A stretch of 64,000 nt of DNA from Phanerodontia chrysosporium. Its lineage: Eukaryota > Basidiomycota > Agaricomycetes > Polyporales > Phanerochaetaceae. Under the pieces are notes generated by a model. It searched no databases and was not told the DNA's origin. It worked only from the letters and a program-made list of their open reading frames with translations. The position numbers were made by a program, and so were the translations under genes. Positions 37,724-50,711 of the stretch are shown one piece after another. Within the stretch, counting starts at the first letter, position 1, and the number at the start of each line of letters is the position of its first letter. The stretch spans positions 310,001 to 374,000 of the forward strand of contig MJGA01000012.1 of NCBI GenBank assembly GCA_001910725.1, written 5' to 3'.

Positions 37724-38473
37724 ATGGCCACCGCTACATTCGTCAATGCTTTCCCCATGGCCGTCGCCGTGACTATTGGGGAGCCCATGAACACCATGTT
37801 CGTGGTCAACTCGAACAAATCCGTCACTGTGACCATCACGCCAGGATCATACACGATGACACTCAGCAAGATGGGAAATGAGAACATTACCTTCAACAAG
37901 TAGGTCTCTGGATACTGTTCGGCCTACTTGTCAGCTCACAAAGCATAGCGTGGTTCTTGCGAACAACTCGACGATCGACATAAAAACTATGTGGCTCAGT
38001 GCTCCGGCGAGCCTGGTCGCACGAAGCCCCGGCACCCTCTCCCCGATCTCACTCCAGACGAAATGCGTCGTTGTCAACGACACGCAAAGCTCCGCCACAC
38101 TGACCTTCGGGGCCGCGTTCGCTCGCGACAACTTGCCTACTCTCGGCCTCCCCGTCGGCAAGAGCCTCGAGCTGACCTTCAACCAAGCCAAGCCCAGCTT
38201 CTTCATTGGAGCTAATGGGCGCAGCTCGAGCGTCGAGTAAGTCTGGACTCTACGGTTCTGGTGGATCGGACTCACATTGTGGCTCGCAGGATTACCGAAG
38301 CAGGAAAGCCGGTCACGCTATACATCACTTCGATCCTTCCCAATCCGGTCCCAGCCTCAGTAAAATACATCTACGAAGGCAAGGGGAAGGGCCCCTTCGA
38401 TGTCCTGAAGCCGGGGGCGGACACTCTTCCCAACGGGGTCAACCATGGGCTCAACCTCGACTCCTACGTGTAA
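37724..38473 (+). CDS. Uncharacterised three-exon protein, probably beta-rich
   Basis: The ATG at 37724 starts MATATFVNAFPMAVAVTIGE and continues FVVNSNKSVTVTITPGSYTM. A GTAGGT intron, exon 2 (NNSTIDIKTMWLSAPASLVA, SSATLTFGAAFARDNL, KSLELTFNQAKPSFFIGANG), a GTAAGT intron and exon 3 (GKPVTLYITSILPNPVPASV, KYIYEGKGKGPFDVLKPG) follow, to the stop at 38473. About 220 residues, no signal peptide or membrane helix. The frame is continuous through both introns, so it is a real, intact gene. Repeated short beta-like segments and the MATxxxxF start recall the divergent neighbour, but clear homology is not visible. Function unknown. Confidence 0.65.
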
Positions 38474-38972
38474 AGCACGATTTTATGCTGTGGCATCGGG
38501 TCTGGTTTAGGGTTCTTCGGTGTATAATGTTATGCACGCTGAGTGTCGTTTTTTCTATCACGGTCTGTTAGGGCTGAGTACGCTGGCAGCGATAGTAATA
38601 GTCATGTTAGATTTCATGTCGAAGGTGCAACAAGAGTAAATAACAACAAATTTCTTCAATGTTTCGGTTGTCGATTTCCTGTAAAATGGCATACCGCGTT
38701 GTGAAACGGCCTCGTCGAGGCCAGCTGTTCGCAGGGTGACTGCGTGTCTACAATAACACAGCTGCCGACTTGACGATGTAGGTCGGGCCGAACATCCGAT
38801 TAGGCGGGCGTATTGACTGGTGTTACGTTACTCTAGTTTCTTACTATGTCTACTTACTATCCTCTTGCCTCCACTCATCTCTCCGCATGCCGTACTTGGT
38901 ATTCATCGTGCAGAAATCATGCCAGCCGTTCATGAGAGTCTAAACACCGCGGCGTGCGAACGCTAACTCTAC
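38474..38972. other. Intergenic, no supported gene
   Basis: 3' flank of the unknown gene and promoter of the ABC transporter; the transporter may start further upstream than 38973. Nothing else recognised. Confidence 0.35.
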
Positions 38973-41900
38973 ATGTTAAATGCTGTGCTAAATTTTCTGG
39001 CTCTGGTACGCGTGGGCAGAGTTCCAGCAGCCGTACCTCCGGTTCCTGGGTTGTCCTCCGACCACATCCTCGACGATGGCGCTGGGCCCACAGGTGGCCT
39101 TCACGACACTCACGACCTCTATACAAGCTTGGAACTTCACACTAGACGGCCCGAAGATGTCTTTGACCTCTGGTTACCTCCGAAGACACGTCTGCTCTAC
39201 TTAGGAACGATACTGCCTGGCGTTGTGGTCCTCTCCACTGTCCTCTATGACCTCGTCTCGTCCTATCCGTGGCCGCACGTACTGTGGAAGGTGGTATACA
39301 AGCTAAAGTCCCCATTCCGTGACTTCCTTACCGTCAGGGACTTGGACAGCGAGTTAGGACCCTTTCAGCGTCCACCGCCGTGGAAGACTCGCGTTTTGAT
39401 CGCGCTCGCTACCCTAGCTGCAGCCGGATGGGCCGGGATTCTTGCGTATGGCCTTTCTGGAGGCGAGTTGGGAGAGTGGGAGCTGTTGCGTGCCGATGCA
39501 CAATTCTGCGGATGGGTTAGTCTCCGTCCATGTTCACGTGTCGAACACGCTGAGTCCGTCTCGTTCAGGCATACGTCGCCATTCGTCTCGTCTATAAGCC
39601 TCCTACCACACCGCCATACTGCCTGCTGCTATTCTATGTTGTGTACGCCACGGCGGCTCTCGCGGATCTCACCGCCCACGTCTTTGCTCATCACCCGGCC
39701 TTCGCACTTCTGATCGATATACTGCGTCTTATAGTACCAGCAGTGTCGCTCTGGATTGGAGGAACGTACCCTATGGAGCGCGTGCTGCCTGCCCCGAATG
39801 TCGCTGGCGAGAAGGATGTACGCAATATTTCTTCCCGAACGTTTCCCGCATATACCCATACACGCCACGAACAGATTCCATCCAGCGGGCTCACAATGCC
39901 GGAAGACAGGGTCACTCTATGGTCATGGTGCATGGTCACTTTCGTCGAGCCTTTGTTTAAGATCGCCAATGAGAGGACTGTCAACGAAGAAGACGTTTGG
40001 AGCTTGTCGCCATTCTTTCTGCACAAGACATTGTTCACGAAATATCTTGCATACGTGGAGAGGTAAGCCTTTGTGGTTAGCTGGGACATAGTGTGAACAT
40101 TCGCATGTCAGGAACCCAAATCACTCGTTGCTGTGGTTTCTACTAGCGTCGAATTCTTTGGACCTCATACTTGACATTCTGCTTGAATTTTGGGGCGCTG
40201 TCGTCGGTTCGTCGTCTGCCTCTGGAGCTGCTACGACTAGCTCACGTTACCTACGCCACAGGCTTCGTACCTCCGTTCGCCCTACAGCGCATTCTTGCGG
40301 CGCTAGCCGATCCATCGCCCAACGCCCGAGCGACTGCGTACCTGTGGACATTTGTCTTTTTCCTGAGTAATCTTTCGTTTGCTCAGGTCGATGTTTTCCA
40401 ACGTTGGCACACGAGGAGATGTTACGAGCGCACCCGTGGACAGCTCTTCTGTGCTCTACACTACAAGGCATTGAAAAGGTGCGACGTCAGCGGACAAACC
40501 GCACAGAAGTCTCAAGATGGCGAGGAAGATGAGAAGGCTGGAGCAGACCTCGGAAAAATTGTGAACCTCATGCAGTACGTCCTGCTGGAATATACGCGCA
40601 TACACGCTCTTATTTCGCTCTACGTGCAGGGGAGATGCCTATGCAGTGGCTCAGCGATTCTGGGAATTCTCTGGCGTATTCTTCTCTCCCGTGAGACTGA
40701 CCATTGCTCTCATTTTCTTGTACAAGTAAGTCGGTAACGGTATCCGTCTCAATGGCAAATCTGACAGGCATGGACAGAATCCTTGGTTGGAGCTCTTTGG
40801 CCGGCGTAGCGGTGGTGCTAATCGCCTACGTTCTCAACTACCCGCTTGCGAAGTACAATGTCTACGTATGTTATGCGCGAGTCTGCAAAATCTCTCTCTC
40901 ATATCGCTCTCATAGATCACGTGGCGCTTATGGGCTGCAAGGGATAAGCGCATGAGTCTGGTCAACGAGCTCTTCCAGAACGTTAGATTCCTCAAATTCT
41001 ATGGTTGGGGTATGTACGTGCCGCTTCCGAATCAATCAATGTTTAACCTATTGTATAGAAACCGGCTGGTCGACACAAGTTCGCGAGGCTCGAGAAACAG
41101 AGCTGCGTTGGAGAGTTAAAGAGAACATCGTCAGTACTGTGATATCGTTCATCTGGTAAGTAGTGTTTACATTCAAGAGCTGCTTTATCCAATAACGTCC
41201 GTAGGATTTGGATGCCATCTGCTACTGCGCTCTTGACTTTCCTGTGCTACACCCTCGTCGCCGGCGAAAAATTGACTGTATCGAAGGCCTTCACTTCCAT
41301 CGCGCTGTTCAGCCAACTACAAGGGCCGATGACTGAACTGCCGAACCAGGTCTTCGCTCTCCTTCATGGTAAGTGGGGATCCGTCGAGTGTTACGGACCG
41401 AGACTCATTGACGTTCTCAGCCTACGTTAGCATGCAACGTATCGAAACATTCCTAAAGGAACCAGAAGTCCCGGATTGGGCGTCATCGCTGAAAGAATCA
41501 GATGCTTCAAACAACTCGGAGGTTGGATTCGAAGACGCCATCTTCCAATGGGACAGTGCCCCTCGCGACGAACCGGCGCGCTTCACACTTGGGCCATTGA
41601 ACATCAAATTTCCTAAAGGCCAGCTGAGCCTCATCAGTGGGCCCACCGGCTCTGGAAAGAGCGCTTTGCTCAACGCTTTGCTAGGAGGTCCGTTGACAGG
41701 CTACAAGTTTCCGAGAACCGTAATGACGAGTCTACCTCATAGAGATGACATGTCTGTCTGGCCGCGTTTTACTGAACAAATCCGGACATCAGGTTGCGTA
41801 TTGCGCGCAGAACCCATGTGAGTGCCCTGCAACTGATACGACGGGCTAACCCCAACACCTGTACAGGGCTGGAGCACGCCACGATCCGAGACAATATCGT

Positions 41901-44900
41901 TTTCAGCTCATCGAAGGGCTTCGACGAAGCCCGCTACCAAGCTGTCATCGATGCATGTGCTTTGCAGCGCGATTTGGAAGTGTTCGATGCCCGCGATCTG
42001 ACAGGTGACCGTGTAGTCTCAGCGCTGTAATTCACATTGCTGAGGGCTCGTGGTTTTCAGAAATCGGTGAGAAGGGCATCACGCTCTCTGGTGGACAGCG
42101 GGCTAGGATCGCACTGGCTAGGGCTTTGTATTCTCCAGCATCGGTGCGTCGACCATGTGCTTCCTTGACGCTTCACTAACATTCAACTAGTTGATCATCC
42201 TAGACGACCCGTAAGTCCTCTTTGAGGTCAAACAACCCCAGTGTGACTCACCTTTGGTAGCCTAGCTGCTGTGGACATGCATACAGCGCAACATCTAGTC
42301 AAAAACGCGCTTACTGGGGAGCTTGCTCAAAATCGCACAATTCTGCTCGTGACTCATCACATTAGCCTATGCCTGCCACATTCATGCTTCCTTGTCGAGC
42401 TCTTGGGCGGACGTGTTGTTCATCAAGGGACAGTCCAGGAACTCCGTGAGCGTGGCGTCCTCCAAGAGGTTGTTGAGAAAGAAGATATCCTCGAGGAGCC
42501 CGAGGAGAATAGCACGGACTCTATCCCGGTCGAGAATCAAGCCGACCTTGTCGACGGGAAGGCGAACGGCAAACAGGACCGTAAGGTCACAGATGGCAAG
42601 CTAGTCCAAGCAGAGGCAAGGGCAGAAGGCCGTGTCTCTATGCACAGCTATCTCACTTACATCCGCGCCTCCGGAGTGTTCTGCTCTCTCTTGACCCTGT
42701 GGCTGTTGATCCAAATCCGTCTAATCAACATTGGCGTTCAAGTGAGTTCTATTGTTTCCCTTCCACTAACTAGACTTACCCGTCTTGGCTAGTTCTACCT
42801 CGCGAAATGGGGTGAGGCGTACGAAGATAGCGGGACATCTCACGCCGTGTTCGGTCCCCTTCAGTGGCCCTGGGAGCGTCTGCCGTCGCCAAACCAGAAC
42901 GTCATCCCTTGGTTGCTCATTTACTTCTACCTCTCTATGGCCGGTGCTTTTTCTGTCCTGCATACATCGCTCTCGGCTTCTACTCAAGTCTGCAAGCATC
43001 CCGAAAGCTGTTTGTCGCTATGCTCACTCGCCTCACCGCGGCACCAACTCGATTCTTTGATGTGACGCCCATCGGACGCATTCTAAATAGGTGGACTTCA
43101 GACATGAATACCGTCGACGGACAACTCCAAAACTCTTTCCGCGCAGCCCTGACTGGCGTCTTGAACTTCCTCGCGTCATTCCTCGTGATTATTTGCGTGG
43201 TTCCCTCGTTCGCCCCGTTCGCCGTGGTCATTGCGTGGCTATACATTCGCTTGGCTCCGCCTTACATTAGGACTTCGCGAGATCTGCGTAGACTTGAGTC
43301 AATCTCTCTGTCGCCTGCATTTGCCGGCTTCGACGAACTGCTGCGCGGGCTGCCCCATGTTCGGGCGTTCGCGATGGAGTCACGGTACCAGGACCGCTTC
43401 TACCAGCGTGTGGACAAGTTTCAGTCGTTCGATCACGTGTATGTACGTATATTCTCATTGCTATCGCTGATGGTGTGGGTGTTGACTTGTCCCTGGTATT
43501 CAGTGGCTCGTCTCAAACTGGTTGATGTGGCGATATGACTGTAAGTCAATTCTTCTAGAAAACAAGGACTACCGAATTGGAACTGAAAGCGGTGCCCTGC
43601 AGGTCTCGGATCTTTGGTCGTGTTTATGACGACGATGTTTGCACTGTGGAGCGGCATTGGTGATGGTCTAGCTGCGCTTGTGATTGTGCAGTCTCAGAAC
43701 TTCGCCGACGCGTCAAGGCAATTGGTCAAGTGCGCGGTCTTCCCGAAGCTCTCTCTTATGGCATACTGATCGAAACAATTCCAGGGTTCTTGCACAGCTT
43801 GAGCTGGATTTCAACAGCGTGGAACGCATCGCTGAGTACCTGGAGGTCCCGCAAGAAGCACCCGCGATCATTCCTGACCGTCGTCCACCGGCTTATTGGC
43901 CCTCCAGCAGCGGTGAACTCCGCGTTGAGGGCCTAGAAGTCAAGTATGCCCCGATCTGCCATCTGTCTTGCACGGAATTTCATTCACTGTCCGCCCTGCT
44001 GAGAAAATTGGCGTCGTTGGGAGAACGGGTTCCGGTCGGTCTCCCTCCGGTCTTTCGAATTCATCCTCGCTCATCTTCGTCTGCCAGGAAAATCGACGCT
44101 TGCCCTATCTCTGCTTCGGATTGTAGAGCCTTCAGGCGGGTCAATAATGTAAGTCATTGCCACAGCTCACTGTATTGGTCCCTGACGTGCTCATTTCCAC
44201 TCAGCTTGGATGGTATTGACATTCAGTCCATCGGCTTGGACGATTTACGGACACGCGTAGTCAGTGCCTTGTCGTAACTTGGCCCTGACAACAGACTGAC
44301 AAATCCTGTCAGACGATAGTAAGCCAAGATGTGTCCCTCTTCTCGGGTACGATTCGTAGCAACCTGGACCCGTTCTCGGAGCACACCGATGCGGAGTGCT
44401 GGGAGGTCCTCGAGCGCTGCCACCTCGCGTCTGTGCTCAGCGGCGGGAAGGCGCACGTCTCGGCCGTCACGCTCGACACGCCGATTAGTCAAACGGGCTC
44501 GCTGAGCGCAGGCGAGCGGCAGCTCGTCGCGCTCGCCCGCGCCGTGCTCCGCCGCAGCAACGTCGTCATCATGGACGAGGCAACATCACAGATCGACACT
44601 GCTCTTGACGACCAGGTGCGTGTGCGCTACGCCTGTGCCATGCTGTCCGCCCCACTGACGCATGCCGTGTGTCTTTGCCCTCGCGTGTCCCGCTGCAGAT
44701 CCAGCGCACCATCCGCGAGGAATTCGCCGGCGCGATCGTCATCACCATCGCGCACCGCTTGAAGACCGTTCTCGACTACGATCGCATCCTCGTGCTGGGG
44801 CACGGGGAGATCCTGGAGTTTGATACGCCGGAGGCTCTGATCAGCAAGCCAGGAGGGGTCTTCAGGGAGATGTGCCGCGCGAGCGCGGACTGGGCGGTTC

Positions 44901-44953
44901 TCCACGGCATCGCCCATCGTTCTGCCCGTTCGAGCGAGAGCTCCCGCGCGTGA
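38973..44953 (+). CDS. ABCC-family (MRP/YOR1-type) ABC transporter
   Basis: A full-length ATP-driven exporter of the multidrug-resistance-associated subfamily, at the plasma membrane or vacuole; likely conjugates or drugs by family knowledge. The N-terminal hydrophobic part ([20 protein letters not shown]) precedes TMD1 ([48 protein letters not shown]). NBD1 has [16 protein letters not shown] (Walker A), [36 protein letters not shown] and LIILDDPLAAVD. TMD2 includes [23 protein letters not shown]2 has [67 protein letters not shown] and [10 protein letters not shown]. About 20 short introns splice in frame. Two breaks: near 42960 (before [11 protein letters not shown]) and the CCCC of 43949-43952 (before DLPSVLHG); each needs one base. 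The ATG at 38973 is provisional; stop at 44953. Confidence 0.93.
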
Positions 44954-45058
44954 GGAAGCACATGGTCGCTGCGCTGCGACCGGCACAGCAATTTCAAGTG
45001 TCGCGGCAGGAGATGTAGCGTAGCCAGGTACCATATCGCCAGAACTGCTAAGAATACA

Positions 45059-46814
45059 CTATTTCCCGCTCAAACTCTCCAGCCCGAAGTCTCCGGACGC
45101 GCGATCGAGGTCGTTGAACGGGTCCCGCATGCTACCCGTCTTGGCCCGCCACAGCTGCGTATACAGTACCTTGATTTTCTGCAACTCGGCATCAACGGCC
45201 GCTGTCCTGCCCGCCAGGGCCATGAAGGTGGCGTGCTGCGCCTCCAGCGTTGATACGATGGCTGGGAACATTCCGCGGTGAGACAAGGCCTGACAGTTGG
45301 AAGCGGGCTTACCATGAGGCGTAGCTTGGCTATGCACGGCGGCGGACGCCAGCTTTCGTTCGATTTGCTGAAAAAGACGGAGGCGTCAGCAGGGAGTGAC
45401 TAATATCGGGGGAAACGGACGAACTTCTATGGTAGCCTTGTACCATCGAAGCCGTTCGCGCATCTCATCTGTCACCCTCTGGAAGAATCTGCGGCACCGA
45501 TCAGACTTGGCATATACATATCCATTGGGTGCTGCGTACTCTAGTGGGAAGTTGGCGTAGTTCTTGAGGTATACGCCGTGTTGTTGCGGGTTTCGGAAGC
45601 CGTCGATGATGCGTGTGGCGACGATGGTGTCTTGCACCGTCTGATCTGTCTTCGCTTTCAAGTTGTGTGTATGCCGTACGTCCGATTGTAGGTCAGACAC
45701 GATGTTCACAAGATCCTATTTAAGTTATATCTTGTTACGGGATAGCGCAGCGGATAGAGAGTCATACTAACCTTGTGAACGCCGCGGATGAGCTCCTGCG
45801 ACTTGGTAGCTTCTTCTCCAACCTTCCTCTGCTTTAATTCATTGCTGATTTGGATTCGACCCTGAATGTGAGAGCTGGGAACGTATGAGGACCATAACTA
45901 GCTAAGGCGGCACGCTACGCACTCGATGGCTTCCAACGTCCGTTTCACGTCGTCTGGCAGATCGTTGAACTTAGTCGACCTTGTGAACAACGGAGCGTTT
46001 GATTGCTGCGCGTTGGAACTATATCTGGAATGTTAGACCACGTAAGGCAGTTTCAAAGGCTAAGAATGCGTACGCAAGCGTTCTGAGGTACAGGTCCAGT
46101 CATCAGAAACTGCGTTCGAAGGTTCTGAGGTACGGAAGGTAGGCTCACGTTTGTTGTGTTGCCGGCTTGAAGAGCGGGTTCGTAGTAGATGAGGGGCCGG
46201 CACCGAAGGTGGGAAGTGTAGGCTGTCTTTGGAGCGCTGACTGATTGTTCCCAAACCCACTTCCCAGCCCGGTTGTCGACGCCCCGCCAAACAGCCCACC
46301 AGCAGAGGAACTTGTATTCGTGGTGTTTGATGTATTCGCGCCGAAGCTGCCGAAGAGCCCCCCGGACTGTTGAGGTTGGTTTGATGTACCGCCAAAGAGA
46401 GAACCGGTGGCAGGCGCGTTCTGCTGCTGCTGAGTAGAGGGCTGACCAAAGAGACTCGTTTGACCTGCAGGTTGCTGTCCGCTTGCTGGCCCTGGGTCTG
46501 TCCAAACCCGCCGAACAAGGATCCACCCTGAGTCTGACCGGGCTGCTGCGTCTGCTGCTGCTGCTGTGGCTGCTGGCCAAGGGTGCTACCAAAAAGGCCA
46601 GACCCTGTCTGTTGCTGCGGTTGATTCTGCTGAGCTGTGCTAGCACCGCCAAAGAGTGAGCCACCCTGGGCAAGTTGTGATTGAGGTTGACCGCCTAGAG
46701 TACTCCCAAATATCGAGGTCTGTGGCTGGTTTGTTCCGGTTCTACAAGACGATAGAGGCGTTAACACTCCTAAGTAATCGAATAAACAGTTACTTACGAT
46801 CCGAATAGCGACAT
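45059..46814 (-). CDS. NUP49: FG-repeat nucleoporin, Nup49/Nup58-like
   Basis: A component of the central transport channel (Nup62 complex). The ATG at 46814 starts MSLFGS, with an intron directly after. The N-terminal half is Gln/Gly-rich with SLFGG, GLFGS, SIFGS and SLFGQ repeats. The C-terminal half has FNDLPDDVKRTLEAIE, GRIQISNELKQRKVG, DLVNIVSDLQSDVRH, IDGFRNPQQHGVYLKNYANF, VTDEMRERLRWYKATIEQIE and a coiled-coil end (TLEAQHATFMALAGRTAAVD), stop at 45059. This coiled-coil part fits Nup49/Nup58. One frame break in the FG region, at the TT of 46483-46484, is joined by one base. The gene lies tail-to-tail with the ABC transporter, stops about 105 nt apart. Confidence 0.85.
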
Positions 46815-49445
46815 CGTAGCCGGCCGGAATGAGATTATATGGAGAGTTTTTGGGTAGGTAGGTCTGAACAGGTCGCCGCCGCGGCCAAGTCGCGTTCACG
46901 TTCCAAGCGCTAGAGCACGTGACAGGCAAGCGCCTGCCGTGCATAAGCGCCGTCCGCTCCAGCGCTAGCCACGCTCGCGTTCGCTTTGCTCTTGCCTGCT
47001 GCACTCTCGACACCGAAATCTGTGAGCCCAGAAATTAATCGCTATATCTACTCTGTGGTCTCTTCTCTGAGAAAGCAAGAGATGACTCAATTCCTGTCCC
47101 CAAGTAGAGACCTTTGCCAGCTGCGTTCCAAGTCCGATGTCGCCGTGTAATGCTTAGACTGCGTATTCAACCAGTCAACATGATATTTACTCTCCCAGGC
47201 CTCTGCCGTCTCAGTGTTTCAAGGTCTATCTGGCCCGTTTACCGCTACCCCGGCCTCGAGGCACCGGTCACCGTACTCGGTCCAACTCTAGACGGTGAAT
47301 GTCGGCATTGCCCCACCTGGGGAGACTGTAATAGCGGTTTGTAGTCGGCCCCGCTTCTTCACCCGCTGATTGTCCCTCGACGATGTCCGGGCCCGCACGT
47401 GCGGGGCGCAGCAGAGTAGACAGGGCGTGATTGTGGCGACGTCCGGCAGTAGACCAGACGGGGCCCCGCAGCCAGGCACTTGCGGCCTTCCCAGCCTACC
47501 AAGCACGCAGTCTGTCCTGCACGATCAAGGCATCTGACCCTGTGGAACCAACTATGTTTGGACTCCTTTGCTTTACGTCCAAAACCTCGACGGAAGGCAG
47601 TGTTTGGCTCGGTATGTTGCATCAATTGCTATTTTTCGACTCGTGCCCTGTACTCAAAACACAGCATCAGCTAGAATCATTGGTACTTCGCCCTTTATAT
47701 GTCTCACTCGACAAAAGGCCGCGGAACAGCGGGTATGCTTGCCTGTGATTGGTCTGTGCCACACGCGCTTACGCTGCAGAGACGTTGGGCGGTGGTGACG
47801 CACTCCTACCCGCCCAAGATTTTTCACACCGTCTGAAGACGTGCCCGACATCACCATTCCAGCGTTCAGCGTTGGCTCGCTGCCGAATCTCGGTTTTCAG
47901 ATCCATGGCGTCTCCACTCGGCCTTGTGCGGTGCGACATGCGCTTTTCGGGATTGTCACGACAACTGGGGCGTTACTTAGCGTTTCGCGGTTCCTGGTTA
48001 GGAATATTTGGCCCTGACAGTAACATGTCCGGGCCGTTCGACTGACGTCGAAATTTCTCCTGGCGGCGTCGCTCTCTGTCCCTGACGGCGGCCCTGGATG
48101 ATCGTACTCCCTCCCTATCGCCTCGACGGAAACGCCACCCACCGACTCCTCGGACGTCGTCACGTCTCGTAGATCTCGAGCACCTCCCGTTTCTCACACG
48201 ATGTCGTCTCTCGTGAGTTCCATTCTTCGACTCATTTTTCGTGCAAAAATCCACACTGTTGCCATGTCTGTTAGACTGACCGACCGATTCAGGGCTCCAA
48301 CATTTGCAATAAGGCGACAATGGAGTTCGGAAAGAGCTCATTTCCACGTCTGTACGGGCAGTGCGCTCTATCAGTCTACCGCCGTTCATGCCGTCAATCC
48401 CGAATCTCGCGTCCGTCGCGGAAATGTCCGTGCAAGCGTATCCTCAGCGTTTCCGTGCATCGCGAGTCTTGCCGCATTCCACGTCATACCAGCTCTCATA
48501 CGAGTCAGCGCGTGGTTGCCCTGGCGCTTCCCAGTTACGACCGGAAGCGTTGCTCGGACGTCAATCCGTCGGGGGCTTACACGATCGCAGCGGACCTCCC
48601 AGGCCCGACGCACCTCCCGTCACTCGCCGGTTTTCCCGTTGCGTCTAAGCCACGTTAGGTTAGTCTGCCGCTCACGTGGCATGGCAACACGACTGTAAGT
48701 CCCAATATGACTCCGTCACGCCGACTCGATGCCCTACCAAACACGCTGATTCCGATCCTCCCGCGAAGAAAACAACCGGTATTTCAACAGCGGCAACTTT
48801 CGTCCGCGCGCCGGAGCTATATCGTGAAATACTTTGACCCCGCCCTCAGGTTTCTTCCGTTGCCATTGATGGCCCTCGTCTCTGGCAACGTCTCGACGCG
48901 CTGCTAGGTACGGCGCGACTGCGGGGGCTTCGCCCGCGACAGCTCGCGACCGCGGTGGGCGACAATTTCAAACAACGCCTTGGCAGGCTGACCCTTCGTG
49001 CACGCTAGGCCGCGGCTAGCGTGCGGCGCCACTCGGAAGCTAGCAGGACGTGGGGCTGGCCTCATCAATTGGCCCAAAACTCTTGTTGATAGGGTCTAAG
49101 CGACGTGTTTCATCCCAAGGTGATGTAATCGTCCTCTCGCACCCTTTTGCGCGCTGCGAAGTTGGTTGAAACACGTCGTGTAGCGGCAGGGCGGCCGCGT
49201 CCTGGATTTTTGTGGCTATCTCTTGACGGCAGGCGAAATATCCCAGTTTTTTGGCCTGCAGATTCAATGCGCCGTCCCGAACATCCTGACAACGGGCGCA
49301 GTGCACAGCAGCTATAAAGTGCAGCGCGTACGCCGCCATTGCCTTCAGCCACCGCCGTCGACTCTATATTCAGCCTATCTGCATTGTTCTAATACTCTAC
49401 TGTATCTCTTGACTTCCTCTACTCTAGCTTTTCTTCATCGTACCC
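46815..49445. other. 2.6 kb gene-poor region
   Basis: Overlapping open frames at 47.4-48.7 kb (up to 165 codons) on both strands are rich in Arg/Ser/Pro, lack splice continuity and show no domain; I call none of them. The composition is mixed and I see no terminal repeats or target-site duplications. The last 130 nt are the promoter of the zinc-cluster gene. Confidence 0.4.
49313..49318 (+). promoter_or_regulatory. TATA box of the small zinc-cluster gene
   Basis: TATAAA 128 nt upstream of the ATG at 49446, followed by a pyrimidine-rich leader. Good spacing for a fungal core promoter. Confidence 0.45.
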
Positions 49446-49833
49446 ATGGACGCTGCCCAGGTGTGTGCGGAGCTTACTGTAGTCGATGACGCGTTTATGT
49501 GCTCACGCTGTGCTCCAGAGTACTTCGTACGGAGGCAATGACTCCGACGGAGAGACGTACACCCCGCGCACCCCTCGCAGGACCCCGATGGCCTGCGTTT
49601 TCTGCAGAGGTAATCGATTTTCCATTCTTGCCAGTGCCTTTCTCAGGGATCGTCCTCACCGGTTTTCCTTGCGATTCATTAGGCCGCAAGCTGAAGTGCG
49701 ACGGCAGGCCCACGTGTGCCAATTGTCATAAACGTGGTCTCCTGTGCACCTACGTCCCAGTGTGAGTGTGCAGGGGTGCTTTCTGTGATTGTATCGCCTG
49801 ACATGCCGTACAGCTCTGCCCAGAAATCGTCGT
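49446..49833 (+). CDS. Stand-alone Zn2Cys6 protein (~67 aa)
   Basis: Exon 1 is only 15 nt (MDAAQ). A GTGTGT intron leads to exon 2 from 49519 (STSYGGNDSDGETYTPRT, PRRTPMACVFCRG). Exon 3 carries RKLKCDGRPTCANCHKRG and LLCTYVPV, and exon 4 encodes only SAQKSS before TAG at 49831-49833. The cysteines are spaced C-x2-C-x6-C-x5-C-x2-C-x6-C, the canonical Gal4-type zinc cluster, with basic residues where the DNA-contacting loop lies. No dimerisation coiled coil and no fungal transcription-factor middle domain fit after it. It may be a monomeric DNA binder, a competitor of full-length factors, or the 5' end of a longer gene if the last splice is different. All introns have good GT-AG ends. Confidence 0.6.
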
Positions 49834-50711
49834 AGAGCACTCCGTGTCTCTTATACAGTCGCAGGCGACCATAAGGATAATTCCGCAGCCACCAGCCTAA
49901 TACACACACACGTCCTCTTCGCTGCTGTCCCGCTCTCTCTCTCTCCATCTCTGCTTGTTACAATATTTGCCTCGCTCCGCCGTGCTTCTTGCTGTCGACT
50001 ACTTCCTACTGTAGCTGTACTGTATCCGTCACCTGTCTATGCTTCCATTTCCTTTCCCGCCCATATAGCTTCTGCACCATACGTCGTCGTGTAATAGCGC
50101 CAATAATTACCGTGACTATTTAAGCTTCCTCTTCCCCCACAGTTGCGTGTGTGGCACGACCGTGTGTATGAGAACTGGGGACCATGAGACGCGGGTCGGG
50201 CGCCTGAACAGATGACCCGAGTACCGCACAGGCTGAGCACACGCAAGGAGGAAAGGCAAACTGAACGTGCTTCCCATCGCAGCAGGCCTGCGTCCAGGAG
50301 GCAGCCTAGCGGCCTCGGGATCACGCTTCTGCCTCCGCTTTCAACAGGCTGCCTGCGGCCTGCGACCATGTGCCTCAGCGCGACCGCGCGTTCCCCCGTG
50401 CGGATTCTCCGTGAGACGGATGGTTCTGTCCTACGAGCACATGCACCGCAGTGTGCGTCTTGATAATAAGTCCTCCCGCACACATTGCTCGCGCCGCCAG
50501 GCCGTGTATACATATGAGGCCCGCGGAGCACTGACATGACTCGCAGTGTGTCTGTCGCCGTCCGTCGCTCTCGCTCTGAGCCGTTTGCTGTGCGCACGCC
50601 GCACACGCCGCACACCCTTCCAGTCCCGTTTTCGATCGCGCTGCAGTGCGGACGCCTGCGCAGCACTCTCGCCCGAGTCTCCCCCGCCACGACGCGCGAC
50701 CGCCGCGAGCG
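49834..50711. other. Intergenic, arrestin gene promoter
   Basis: Pyrimidine-rich 49.9-50.1 kb, then GC-rich sequence with many CAC/CGC runs before the ATG at 50712. A 238-codon minus-strand frame (50037-50753) lacks any domain and overlaps the arrestin start, so it is treated as a shadow. Confidence 0.4.

Noticed and set aside
46815..49445. Decayed transposon in the 2.6 kb gene-poor region
   Set aside because: No reverse transcriptase, transposase, integrase or terminal-repeat signature could be seen in any frame.
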